Assembly (NCBI GenBank): GCA_009763385.1
Contig: CM019823.1
Location: 169,228,302 to 169,292,301 of the forward strand
Length of the DNA stretch: 64,000 nt
Origin: Coix lacryma-jobi var. lacryma-jobi
Lineage: Eukaryota; Streptophyta; Magnoliopsida; Poales; Poaceae
Reading direction: 5' to 3'
Every line of letters begins with the position of its first letter. Within the stretch, counting starts at the first letter, position 1. This document shows positions 31,701 through 42,928 of this stretch, in pieces. The notes beneath the pieces are model-generated. The model saw only the letters and a program-made list of their open reading frames with translations. It was not told where the DNA came from and ran no database searches. A program made the translations under genes and the position numbers.

Positions 31701-32636
31701 GTGTAACCCACTAGCTCCCCTGCGACATAGCCGACATGTCCCAGCTCCATTGCCATGCTTGAACTCTGAAGGAATCTACTGTGTTGCCGGTGGTGGGGCT
31801 GAGGCATCAACTTCTGTACCTGAAGCACCATCACGCTCATGTCCGGTACATGATTTACAGTTCTGCACACATAATGATTTACCCGAGCATCTTATCCAGT
31901 CCCGGTACCTGAAGAACCAATATCTTCTTGTTTCTAAATAGCTATAAACATTTGCCATCTCGATATCACACCAGAGAAGTGCCCAGCACCGAATCTCCGA
32001 ACCCTGTTCGCTTGAGCTTATCAATCAGAATTAATCTTACATTTCAGTCAATGAACAGTATTTTTCTCTCACAACAAAAAAAAACTCAAAATCAAAGTCC
32101 TGTCCAACAAACCCTAACCTTTTCGCTGCTCTGGGTTGCACCAATTGTTATAATTCTACACCCAGCACTTAGCCATACTTCTGATAAAAGCCAGTCAAGA
32201 AATAAATTATCCCTTTTCTTATGGACGAATCAGGAAATCGACAAAAAGTTTTTTTTGCTTGTTAGCTGTTTAGTGGTTAGGTGATCACAGTTAATACAAG
32301 TTGAATAAGAATATTGGGCGATCCTCTGTTGATCACGGCGAACGCAGCCGGGTTGAGATCCTTTGGTTTACAGCGGAGGAACACTATACATGGAAAAATT
32401 TGAAGCGCCGGAACCCACCAAATTAAAGAAACGAAAGAAGAAAAAAAACTAGGTTAACAGTGTCATCACATTTAGCTCAAAAGGCCCTGTATCTCTCTCA
32501 TTCTCTTGAATAGAGCTGCAACAGAAGTATATAAAAATCTGCTTACGGCACATGTTAATCTTCCAGTATATCCGTACATGTCTATGTTAATCTTCCACAA
32601 TGTCCTTGTATAACTACACATTACACGCTTTACATC
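28743..32636. other. Intergenic region with CACTA end
   Basis: No gene recognised apart from the CACTA end at 29004. A 294-codon plus frame at 31057-31941 has no domain. 31618-31660 carries a tandem pair CATATCTGTGCAAAAGT. The end near 32500-32636 is likely the ERO1 3'UTR. Confidence 0.5.
29004..29470 (+). mobile_element. CACTA element terminus with TTTGCCGAGTGC subterminal repeats
   Basis: It begins CACTACAGGAAACACG, a classic CACTA terminal inverted repeat, at 29004. About 450 bp follow with more than a dozen TTTGCCGAGTGCC / GGCACTCGGCAAA units in both orientations. A matching right terminus was not found; AT-rich DNA to about 29890 may be interior. It is either truncated or diverged. This repeat type is common in panicoid grasses. 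Confidence 0.8.
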
Positions 32637-35600
32637 TCAGAGGAAGTCCTGAAGGAGAATCAAATAATGCAAGATTACGAGGGATGAATGCTAGAAACAA
32701 TACAATACAATAACGAGGGGGAAAAGAATACCAGTTTAAGATTCGGCTTGGAAGCACTCTTTTGAACAGTTGAAGGGCTCTGTTCCTTAATGACTTCTTC
32801 AATTGATGATCCTTTTTCATGTACAAATTTGACAGACTCCGAGAGTCTATTCAGAAGATTGAACAATGCAATGACCTCATTTCGCTGCAGCTGCAACTGA
32901 TCAATCGCCAAGAAGTATTGTTAAACAAATATTCACCTCCGCATACAAAATGAACTCAAAACATATACTGATGGTTTTAGAATAAAACCGTATTTTCGTC
33001 AATTCAAGAAGAATTCATAGTGCTTCAATTGTCTTAGAAGCAACTTAGGTAGCATAGAATTCATAGTGCATTCTTTCTTTTTTAAGATGAGATGTATGGT
33101 TCTAGAGGAACTGTAAGCAATCAGGATGCTACAAACTTAACATGAGGATAATATTTCAAAAACGAACAGTTATTTGAGAAAATACCAACAAAATATACAG
33201 CATATATCTCTCATATCTATTGTGGCAGGAGTGGTAATGAGTTTTGAGAAATGGACTACATACTGGCTGATTCAAATGGCTGTCCCCATCGACGGAGAAC
33301 AGAATTTTCAGTGCAGTTCCAAGACCAAGAACTTGGAGCTTTCCCCACAGTCGGCACTTCTCGCATCCAACACAGTCCATAATTGCACTAATGAAGAAAA
33401 TGATGTATGGGGTAAGGATTCAAGTGGTTCACATGCATCTTATGAAATCAGAACACAGGAAATATGTCACAAACCTAATGTTTCTAAATTGGTTTTGAAT
33501 CTCTTGCTTTAGCTCAGGACCATTTTCGCCTTGCCAGAGTTTGGCTTCATCAAAAGGCAATGGACATGCAGATCTTAACTTGGAATTGTAAAGCATTTGC
33601 TTCACAAGAGATTCTGTTTTCAAATCATCTTCAGGATTACCAGTATTGTACTCAGCCTGCTCAAGATAATCTGCTGCCTGAAAGATTCCAAATCAAATAA
33701 TTATCCACTACAAATTTTGAACAAAAATAAACCCAACAGTTTGATCTACCACATTAGCGTGCAAACGAAATGAATAGGTATTAAATAAGGAAGAAATGGG
33801 AACCTTTGTCACGGCCCGAAGAACAAACAGGTAGGTGAAGTACAGGTTCTGGACACGTTCTGGGTACTTCAGGACACGGTCATACAACAAAGGAAGATTG
33901 TGTCCCCACTGTGGCCATTTATATTAGAAATGGTCAAAACAATTACAAAACTTGGTCCAATAAACAATAAACAAAGGTGGACAATTTAGTCACGTACTGA
34001 GTTAGTAGATTCATCAAGAAGGTAATCATAAGCAATATGAACTGAAATTGAGGAGTGCAACCCTGAAATAAGCTTGTACAATGCCTTCTTCTCATGGCAC
34101 AGTTCTTCAGAGGGATCTGAACAAAAAAATGCAGTTAAAAACTTGTGTCAAAATAATTTTACTGATGCAGGACTGATGTGTGATAGTGATAGGACATGTA
34201 ATGGAACAGGCATGCAAATAGAGCACTACACTACAAGACATTAAAGAAGAACAGATGGGACAATATATGCCATGCATATTGGATTACTTTAGAAGACAAG
34301 GTAGCTACAATTGACATAAATCTCAAAAAAAGAACTCAAATAATGGGTTCATCACTGATTCATTTAACACGTAGTGAACTCATGGCATGTCACGTATAAA
34401 CACAAGCATTGAATAAAAAAAATAAACATGGAGATTGTCATGACATAAAATAAGCAGCTCAGAAGCAAATTTTTAGTCACACTTGTCATGGTCGATCAAA
34501 CCAGTATAACTAAAGTGGAACAAGCTTGTGAAAGAGCATATTTGCATACATTTTGGACAGTTCTCTTTGTAAATAGCATCCCATATCCTTCTTGCTGAAT
34601 CACCAGTATAGCCAGTGTATCGTTCAGGATTCAGTTGAAGATTCACGTAAGTCATCTCATCTGAAATCGGTACAACAGTTTGATAATCATCATGAATGAT
34701 AATAAGACACAAATAATGTGCAAGAAACTAGATCAAGGCAAAGATAAATTACTATTATCAGTCTCATCATCAGATGTCCACGGATTGTCAGTTTCAACCC
34801 ATCCTTTGAAAACCTTGCTATCAAGGGTTTTATCAACGGCAGCCTGTGGTTTTCCTTCTTGGCACATCATACTATCTGAAGAAAGTGCATTGTAAGGTTT
34901 CCTGAATGGTTCAGGGAACTCATTCTCCGGGCACTCGCAGACACTACAATCTCTAAGCTTGCACATTCCATCATCGGGCCAAAAAGGACAGTCACACCAC
35001 AATTTAACCTTACAAAAGACAAGGAACAGCAGATGACTTAGACACAGATGGGCCATTGCTTAAATATTTTATTTTTAATGTGAGCATTTTGGTGGCATCG
35101 CATATATCTAACATATATAGTAGGCAGACTAACAAATACAAAACTTGCAAAATTTGGAAGATAATTTAAAGGGTTCACATTTCTGAAACCATGTCATCAG
35201 ATAGATTTTCATGTCCATTCCTCATTGAGTAATTCGCGTGAAATGATGAAAGTTATCTGAGTACATATGAGACGAAAGTATAATTTTAGCAAATGTTTGC
35301 CACACCAATCAATTCCATTTTGCAATATGCAAAGGCTCACATATCAATAACAACAAAGATAAATACCATTCTCTGGCACAAACTTCCTAAACTACAGGGA
35401 ATGTAGGAATAAAACGGGAAAAAGTTAAGAGATATTGGAACTATGCATCCAATTAGGATAGCTAACAGGTACCATTAGATGGTCCACACTAGATTGTGCA
35501 CTATTTACATCATCAAATCCCGTAAATAAGGTAAGCCAACCTTCGCATTCTGGTCAAGCAAATACCACTTTGATTCCATATAGAGCACAGTTGATTATTG

Positions 35601-36425
35601 TTCATTAGAATCATTACTGATCAAAAGACAAACATTGTACAAGCAAAGTACAAAAAAAAGTTTGATCCTAAAGTTTGAAACATTCACCTTAGAATAGTAC
35701 AAAACTGATAAATCACACTTTCAACTGCTGAAGTAAATAAAAATAATAATCTGACAAAGAATTACACAGTCGTCACGACAATTCTTCCACATATAAAATG
35801 GCAGAAGCACATTCAGGGAAAAAAAAAAAGAGTAAAGGCTCCATAACTCCATAGTCATCCATCAAATTCCCCAAACAAGCATGCATGACTCTGAATTATA
35901 ACGACTCTAGCTCCCCATTGGAGTACCACAACATACATTTCCACTAATGTACCAAAATCATAGTCCAGGACATTAAAAAAACAATCAACAACTGCTCACC
36001 TTGAAGTACCTGAAGAAGGGCAACCTAACGAGTTCCTGTAGGATTGGATGCAGGACCTCCTCGTTGATGGCATCCACCGTCTCAAAGTCGCAGCAACAGT
36101 CCTCCACCATTCCCGTGTACTTCCTAGCAGCCTGAAACAGACCACACCGCCACCTCAGAAGTGAGAACCGCATCAACTAAATCCAACCCCCCAAAAGCAG
36201 CTAAGCAAATCGCAATACCAACGGCGAGATTCTTACAGGGCAGCCGCAGCTTCCTGGTGACGAGGAGGGGGTGCCCGGGAAGCTGCGGTAGCTCACGGCC
36301 ACGGCGAGGAGCGCCACGAGGAGGGCACCGGCGGCCGCGTACCACAACCGACCGCCCCGCCGCTTCATGCCCCCGCCAGCGCCGGCCGCGGCGCCGTTCG
36401 CCACCGGAGCGGGCTTCATAGTCAT
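32637..36425 (-). CDS. ERO1: Endoplasmic reticulum oxidoreductin 1 (ERO1)
   Basis: FAD-dependent thiol oxidase of the ER lumen that reoxidises protein disulfide isomerase and passes electrons to O2. Ten exons fit in frame (minus): 36237-36425, 36000-36131, 34753-35008, 34550-34660, 33998-34116, 33804-33908, 33475-33677, 33264-33387, 32732-32896 and 32637-32648, giving 471 residues, close to Arabidopsis ERO1 (about 470). Exon 1 encodes a basic N-terminus and one membrane anchor (YAAAGALLVALLAVAVSY), so a type II ER protein. Family blocks follow in order: MVEDCCCDFETVD; CDCPFWPDDGMCKLRDCSVC (shuttle cysteines); DNPWTSDDETDN; MTYVNLQLNPERYTGYTG; SARRIWDAIYKENCPK; LISGLHSSISVHIAYDYLLD (FAD region); FTYLFVLRAVTK; and the active-site CVGCEKCRLWGKLQ. 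The last 12-bp coding exon is the least certain part. The ATG at 36425 is used; a second lies two codons later. Confidence 0.93.
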
Positions 36426-36839
36426 GGCTGCGCTACCGCGGAAGCTTCGAGAAGCGAGATCTCGAAAGGAATTTTCGCCCCGTGCTCGACACGGGGGCAA
36501 TGGCGGTCGTCTGATGTGGGGACGGGGCAGGGGCGTTGGAATTTAACGATGTTGGTATATCGATGGCGGCATTTTAATACAGGGGTTTGATTGGGGAATC
36601 CGGGTGTGCCTGCGGAGTGGGTCACATGGATTAGCACCTGTTGTTTTGGGAGGCAATTGCTAGGTCCACTAGAGGTGATCTCGTGTACTGTAACCTTTTA
36701 GCTCTGTTTCGGCACGTCTGGAAATGGCTTCATGTTACAGTGCGCGGAGGAGTTGCAATCAGAAAAATATAGTGGTGTCACACGCTCCTAGATCATTTCA
36801 AGATTAGAGAAAAAATAACTCTTTACTACTTATAGTGTA

Positions 36840-36930
36840 CTCTCTCCGTTCCAAAATAAATGTCACTAGAAATCCGTGTTTCTCTCATAGACACGCTTTC
36901 CGGACGACACTTATTCTGGAACGGAGAGAG
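36840..36930. mobile_element. Short Stowaway-like MITE (91 bp)
   Basis: The left end CTCTCTCCGTTCCAAAATAA and the right end read back as CTCTCTCCGTTCCAGAATAA, nearly perfect inverted repeats. TA precedes it. Related to the 91-bp element at 25929 by length and by the GAAATCCGTGTTTCTCTCA core. Confidence 0.85.
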
Positions 36931-37054
36931 CATAGAAGAGCTAGAGCCGAATCTGAATCAATTCTTGATACACGTGGCTGATATATTTTCATACATGGAT
37001 CAACGACGTGGATGCTCTTAGTATAATGTTATTTGGTCATATTTTTTTCATTTA

Positions 37055-37623
37055 GGGCTCCTTTGGATGCTAGGGAGCAAAATGCACGTGGTTTTGAATT
37101 CTAAAGGAGATTTCCCCCCTGCACATGACACCCTCTTCCCTGTGTGAGGAAATTCCTGACAACCATTTGGTAGACTGGTGTAGAAGAACACCATTGCTGA
37201 GCGGCACAAAGATCTCAGTTGGCTTCGGGGAGGCAATGGAAGGTGGAGCTCTCCAACGTTGAACTCGATCGGTTGTGGGGTCCTCGTCGTCCTTGGAGAC
37301 GGCAGCACCCATGTTTGCAGATGGCGAAGGTGAGCACGAGATGGCAGCCTAGCAGGAACTATTTGCAGATGACAAACGGTGGCGACGGCGAGCGCGCGAG
37401 CGAGAGACCGCGACGACGGGGGGAAATAATCACGAGTCCATAGATGAATTTTTTGCTCCCCGGGGAATGGCGAAGACGGGGCTCCAAAAGCAAGTGTTTA
37501 CTTGGTCGTAATAGGTATCCAAATGGACTCGTGGATTATGAAGGAAAACAGAGCCACGGGTCTCGCGCCACTCCGTAGATTAGACGGGGATACCGGCAGG
37601 GTTTGGGTTATCCAAAGGAGCCC
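37055..37623. mobile_element. Tourist-like MITE (PIF/Harbinger), 569 bp
   Basis: The perfect 14-bp terminal inverted repeats GGGCTCCTTTGGAT / ATCCAAAGGAGCCC are flanked by TTA at 37052-37054 and 37624-37626. The interior is partly GC-rich and contains paired GGGGAGCAAAA/TTTTGCTCCCC-like segments. Short frames inside have no domain. Confidence 0.88.
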
Positions 37624-37822
37624 TTAAGAGTTTGATTTTTGAAATCAAACTTTTAGCTATAAACTCTTTATCTAGTAATCCACGATGGATTTTAAAAATC
37701 ATAATTTTTTGCTAGTGCTTTTAGATAAAAATCTAACAATACATATTTAAGACACACAGTGATTTACTGGCATGTTTTGATCCACAGATGTACCAATTTA
37801 GAATCATTTGAACCTATACATA

Positions 37823-40800
37823 TGTAACACCTCTGGTGTTTAACTGTAATTAACCTGACATGTCATCATCATTAGTCATTAATCATCCTTGCCTTGCATT
37901 TATGTTGCTTAGTACTTGTGTAGTAATCCCTTTTCAAAAACCCTAAAAGCCCAATTCTCTCTATAAGGGCAAAATGGTAATTTCACCTCTGTGCCTAGTT
38001 CTATGTAATTCTTGTTCAAATTTAGTGCCCTGATGTTTGTTGCTTTGATCAAAGTTCAAAAATCAGATTTGATTTGATTTTCCTTTTGCAAAACCCTAAA
38101 ATCCCAAATCCTGGATTTATTCCCTTTTTGATAACTTTTTCAAAAGTCAAAATTTTGAGTTGGTTCAAAAAGCAAAGTTGTGAATCTGATCAAGAGGAAC
38201 AACTTTGGTATTTACAAATTTTCAAGTTTAAGTTTGAAATCCAAAGTAATTTTGATTTGAATCAAATTTGAAAAGTGTCCCCTTTTTCGTTTTTGAATAT
38301 AGTTCAAAAACTATTTGGAATTTGAAAATGTTCATATTGACAAAGTTGTAGATCTCATTTTTCTGAGCAACTTTGGTATTTTGAGTTTTTGTCGCACAGT
38401 TCAAACTTTGGGAGAAATCTGCAAAATACAGAAACCAGCAAAAGTCAAACCCTATCCCCTAGCACTGTTCTTCTTCCAGCTAGGGCCAAGGGGGGGGGCG
38501 GCCATGGCGCCGGCGCTGCGCCTGCAGCGCATACGGCTGCTCCCCACGCGCCACCAACCTGCCGCCGCTGTCGCCCTGTTCCCTCCGCGCCCGCACGCGA
38601 GCGCTGACTCCATCTCTCGGCCCCTACTGCTCCTGCTCGCCGCCGCCGCGTGGCCGTTGCCGGCGCTGCTTGCGCCCGAGCCCCGGCTGCACGCCTGACC
38701 CTCCGCCTGCGCGCAATCGAGAGCGCACGCGCTCGCCGTGCTTATCCACCCCACCTCGAGGTCTCTACCGGCCTCTGGCCGCGGCTATAAAACGGCCGCC
38801 GGAGCCCGACCTCTCTCCCTCAGCTCCGCCGCCGTCGCCATCTCACTCCAGAGCCTCCCGTGCTCAACCACCTAGCCCTAAAGCTCCGCCTTGAGCTCGT
38901 GAACCTTTCCCACCCCCCAATTTCATCTCTACCGCCTCCTATCGCCCGGCGTAAGCTCGCCGTTCCCATCTCCGGCAGAAACCCGGCGAGCTCGGGTTCG
39001 TGAAATTCGCCGTCTCCGGCCATGATCATCCCTCACCGACCCCCGTGTCGTGTTCCTTGGTTCCGTGCGACTCTGACCAGGCCCTTGCGGTCTCGTGTGT
39101 TGCGCAGGGTCGTCGGAGCGCCGCTCGCCGCTCGCCGCCGAAAGAGCTCCACCGAACCACCGCCCCTCGAGCACGTGTCGAGCCTCCTTCCTCGAGCCTC
39201 ACCCTCGAGCACGTGCCGAGCCACACCCTCGAGCCCTGCCTCCGATCCGTGGTAAGCACCCGAAGCCTCCGGCCTCTGCCCGTCTCGCCCGAGCCCAAGC
39301 CTCGAGCACACGTTTCCGTCTCGCCCGAGCCCAAGCCTCGAGCGGACTCATGCACCCTCCGCTTCGTCGAGCTAGGCCTCGGACGAAACGTTTGTTTCCG
39401 TCTCGCCCGAGCCTCCGAGCCAGGCCTCGGACGAAGCGTTCGCTTCCGTCTCGACCGAGCCCCGCGCGATTCGCCCGAGCCTCCCGTTCGCCCGAGCCTT
39501 GCTTAAAGGAGCACAGTGCTCTTTTCTTTTTTCTGAGAGATGTGAATAGTGTTCTGTTTTCTCTTTTTTGTGTGAATTAATCTGTTGTTTCTTAAATCTT
39601 AAGAAAAATATGGTATGCTCCTTGCTCTGTGTAGAATTTTATAAAAATATAAAACTTGACTTTTCTGCAAGAATTTGAAAATGTAAAATCCCTCTTTTAA
39701 TTAATAAATGGATAGTTTTGGATTTTTAGAAAATTATTTATAACTCCAAAAATCATGAGACTAATTTTTGTGAGCTTCCTATGCCATGTTTAGTCTCTGG
39801 TGAAATTTTGAAGTCTTTTGGAACAAGTTGATTTTTGAGCATTTATCTTTAATTGTTAAATAGTGCCTTTTGTTAATTAATGTCTGGAATTATTTGAGCA
39901 CCTTAATGACCTCCAAAAATTATGAAATTTGTTTTGCCATCTATCTACACCATAATGAACTTATGTGATTAATTTGGTAATTTTTGGAGCAACTTCATAA
40001 AATGACCTTTTTAAATAATTAAGGAAAATAGAAAAAGTGATTAGGGTTCATGCTGTATGCCCTGTTTTGCATTGTTCATGCTAGCATACTCATGTGCATG
40101 CATCATTGCATTCGTATAGTCACCGAAGAAGGAGTCAAGATCGAGGCAGCCGTCGACGAACCTGCCCCCGAGGCTACCCCGAGCTCCGACAACTACCCCG
40201 CCGCCTTCGAGCCCGCCCTCTTTGCTCTTCAAGGCAAGCCCCGGTGCATTTAACCCTTTTTCCTTGAATTTATAAAATGTTTTCCTTAAATGCTTTTGAG
40301 TTAAATTATTTCATTAGGTTTATAGGAGTTGTGTGCTATCCTAATTGATGCACTATCCACCTTGACCACTGATACACCTGATACCTGCTTTTCAAAAGTA
40401 TTTGAAAAATGCTTAGCAATGCTTATTGAATTAGACTTTGCAATAAAATGCAAATTTCAAAAGTGTGATCACTTAAAGAACTTTTATGGGAATTTGGTCT
40501 TACTCCCCGGCTGTTGGCTAGGTATCTGGTCCGTACCTAGTCAATAACGAGGAGAGGTTGTCCGAGCGTACGGTGCCGTCATGTTGTAGTCCGGGACTCA
40601 ACAGTTGACACCGACTGGGACAGGGTTGAAAAACTGACAGGACTATTACGCTTGGGTGAGATATAACCAAGGTGTAGTTCTGGCTGGAAAATTAGGGACC
40701 ATCCGTATGGGGGCCTGCTGGTCAAGACTTGTAACTATTCACATACTACGGAAAGCTCTGGCTCCGAGGAATCCTTTATTGGACCGACAACCGCGCACTG

Positions 40801-41757
40801 GGAGTGGAGAGATGGCGGAAGTAGCATGTACCCACGTGACAGGACCTGTACTCTTGGGTTAGAGTCCCGAGGTACTTGTCGCTGGCGGAAAATTGGAGTG
40901 GTGTACTGTACTTCCGGGTGGCGTAGGACCGGGCCCAATCTTGGAGGAATCGTGGTAGACGAGTTGGCATATGCAAGCTTGGGTGCTACATATGCAGTGT
41001 GGATAGGGATCCTCAGCTGAGTATTATTTATCCGGATTAACGTTGCTCCTCGGTTATGGAGACTTGGTCCACTGACTGTCAACGGAGAGTGGTTCTCAAC
41101 TAGGAATGTTTTGAAATGTAAAATGAATCATGAATGATGAAGAATTGAGGAATACTGAATCTTTCAAAAGAAAATAAGGTTTACAAAAAATGCTTTTCTG
41201 CAAAATACTTGATCTTGCTTAAGCCTTACCTTGACTACCCTAAGCCTCTCATTCCTGAGTCTTCTCCCTTTTTTTCTTTAGTCGGGTAAGTCTTGTTGAG
41301 TACCCCAGTACTCAGGGTTTGTTACCCATGCTGCAGGTATGACAGAGTCCCCGATGTGTCTTGCACCCTGCTGCGTGACCATCGTCCAGGAAGAGGACGA
41401 TGAGACCGAAGAATAGTTGTACACCCTCGGGCTGGGTGATTATAAGTATCTTTGCTGTTCTCCACTATGTTGCCTATGTCTAATTCTATTATCAGAACTT
41501 GGTTTGTAATAACTGCACCTTAATTTCTATTTGGAACCCTGTTTTGTAAAACTAATGTTATTTAAGTCTTCCGCTCATTATTCCGATGTTATTTGTAAAA
41601 GTATGCAATGCTGTAACCGAATTGTGAGATGATCCTGCGGACATTGGGCACTGATGTAGCCCGGTGGCGAACAGGTCTTAATCACATGGAACATGGGTTC
41701 GGCTGTCAGAGGTTGACAGGGACACGTGGGCCATGGGATTAGGGTCGTTCCGTCACA
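37823..41757 (+). repeat. 5' LTR of the chromovirus element
   Basis: Unusually long (3.9 kb) with an AT-rich 5' third, a GC-rich middle (about 38480-39500) and an AT-rich end. It includes many TCGCCCGAGCC / CCTCGAGC repeats (39150-39500), and a donor-like GTG|GTAAGC at 39252 that could start a leader intron. Open frames inside are repeated in both LTRs and look non-coding. Confidence 0.95.
38786..38792 (+). promoter_or_regulatory. LTR TATA box
   Basis: GGCTATAAAACGG in the GC-rich part of the 5' LTR, the best core-promoter candidate. Transcription would start about 30 bp downstream. The same box is at 48425-48431 in the 3' LTR. Confidence 0.65.
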
Positions 41758-41760
41758 GAG

Positions 41761-41772
41761 TGGTATCGGAGC
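41761..41772 (+). other. Primer binding site (initiator Met tRNA type)
   Basis: TGGTATCGGAGC lies three bases after the 5' LTR end and matches the usual Met-tRNA primer site TGGTATCAGAGC with one mismatch. It marks where minus-strand DNA synthesis begins. Confidence 0.85.
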
Positions 41773-42083
41773 ATCTCACTTTAACGTTGCAGTGTTCGTT
41801 TTTGCGAAAACTTCAAAAGACCTTTTGAGTCCAAACAAACTAAACTTGACTATTTTGAGTCCAAATTGCTTCTCTCATCTTGTCTCTCATATGGCAACAC
41901 TAGCTAGTGGAACAACATGTTTTAAGCCCTATGTACTTTATTTATTGCATTGCTTTGTTCCGTAGGAACGATTCATGCATCATGTCATAATCACTAAAGT
42001 GAACTTCCTCTCTAAGTTCGTTTGGGTAGTATGCCTTTACCTGTTCTTGCTAGCCTTTCTCATCCATCTTCTCTTATCCAGAC

Positions 42084-42692
42084 ATGGCCCGTATCAAGCT
42101 GACTGCCCGCAAGTCGACTGGACCGCATGGTGTGCCACGCCACCAACTGGCACCTCGTGTTGGAGAAGAGACTGGAGAACCTTCCAACGGTCGTCGTTTT
42201 CCCCGCCGCACCCGCAAGAATCTGAAGGAGGAAATCAAGAATCTGAAGGCCGAAATAGAGAACATGGAGCATGACTTCTACCTTTCCCGCCTGGAGTTTT
42301 ATGAGGCACGAGCTTCCCTGGAGCAGGCCAATCGGAACACGGTTCGCGCTATCAAGCAGCGCAATGATGCTTGGACCCGCGAGGACGTTACCAGAGCCCA
42401 GCTCCACGGACTGCAGCAGTACACGGCTCAGATTGAACAGTTCAATGATATGCTTCATGAGGAAGTGCATCAGCTGTATGATCAACTCCACCCCTTGGTA
42501 CCCCCGGTTATGGAAGACCCTGAGGACGGAGTTGTGGAGGAACCAGAAGTGGAACAAGGGCCAGGTGAGAACGAAGAAGTTGAACCTGTCGAAGACGTCC
42601 ACGCTGAAGACGAGGACGAGGAGGAGGAGCCTGAGCTCATCCTCGAGGAAGAACATGACGATGAAGACATGATCATCATCGACGACGACTAG
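42084..42692 (+). CDS. Extra retrotransposon ORF with histone H3 tail-like N-terminus
   Basis: A 202-codon intact frame between the primer site and gag. It starts MARIKLTARKSTG, matching the histone H3 tail (ARTKQTARKSTGG) at A1, R2, K4, T6, A7, R8, K9, S10, T11 and G12; after a one-residue shift PRHQLA matches PRKQLA of H3 16-21. Residues about 25-50 are basic (RRFPRRTRKN). Residues about 48-150 are charged and helix-prone, probably coiled coil (EEIKNLKAEIENMEHD; EQFNDMLHEEVHQLYDQL). Residues about 155-202 are strongly acidic (EDEDEEEEPEL, ending DDD). No catalytic domain is seen. An acceptor-like TTATCCAG ends two bases before the ATG. Function unknown; the layout suggests a chromatin-binding or chromatin-mimicking protein. 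The H3 similarity is directly visible; the role is inference. Confidence 0.85.
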   Translation: MARIKLTARKSTGPHGVPRHQLAPRVGEETGEPSNGRRFPRRTRKNLKEEIKNLKAEIENMEHDFYLSRLEFYEARASLEQANRNTVRAIKQRNDAWTREDVTRAQLHGLQQYTAQIEQFNDMLHEEVHQLYDQLHPLVPPVMEDPEDGVVEEPEVEQGPGENEEVEPVEDVHAEDEDEEEEPELILEEEHDDEDMIIIDDD

Positions 42693-42928
42693 ACTCGTAG
42701 TGTCTGTACCATCTGCTTACCTAAAACCTTAGTCTAGGTTTGGGGGCGTTAGTCTGTCTGTTGCCAAGTCTGGCATGTATCTTTCTTTTCGCATCTTTTC
42801 CCTTTATCGGTCAGTTGTATCTGTCAGAGATCTTTATCAATCTATCAGTCTTTTGTATCAGAAGAAGCTACCAGTCTGTTGTTTTCAAAACCCTATCTAT
42901 GAATGCTAAGTTCCAAGTTGCTTAACAG

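Larger units (their letters stand above)
36426..37822. other. ERO1 upstream region
   Basis: Holds the ERO1 promoter (no clear TATA box), a 91-bp Stowaway MITE and a 569-bp Tourist-like MITE. No other gene recognised. A 13.6-kb LTR retrotransposon begins 1.4 kb upstream of the ERO1 start codon. Confidence 0.5.

Noticed and set aside
31057..31941. Plus-strand frame of 294 codons
   Set aside because: No domain, no signal or repeat, mixed base composition along its length, and competing frames on the other strand over the same part; likely chance.
38315..39580. Several frames in the 5' LTR and their copies at 47952-49226
   Set aside because: They recur in both LTRs, differ in frame after small indels between the two, and are Arg/Pro/Ala-rich; LTR composition explains them.
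42271..42672. Second frame inside the H3-like ORF
   Set aside because: Shadow of the 42084-42692 frame; lacks any motif, whereas the main frame has the H3-like start and acidic end.
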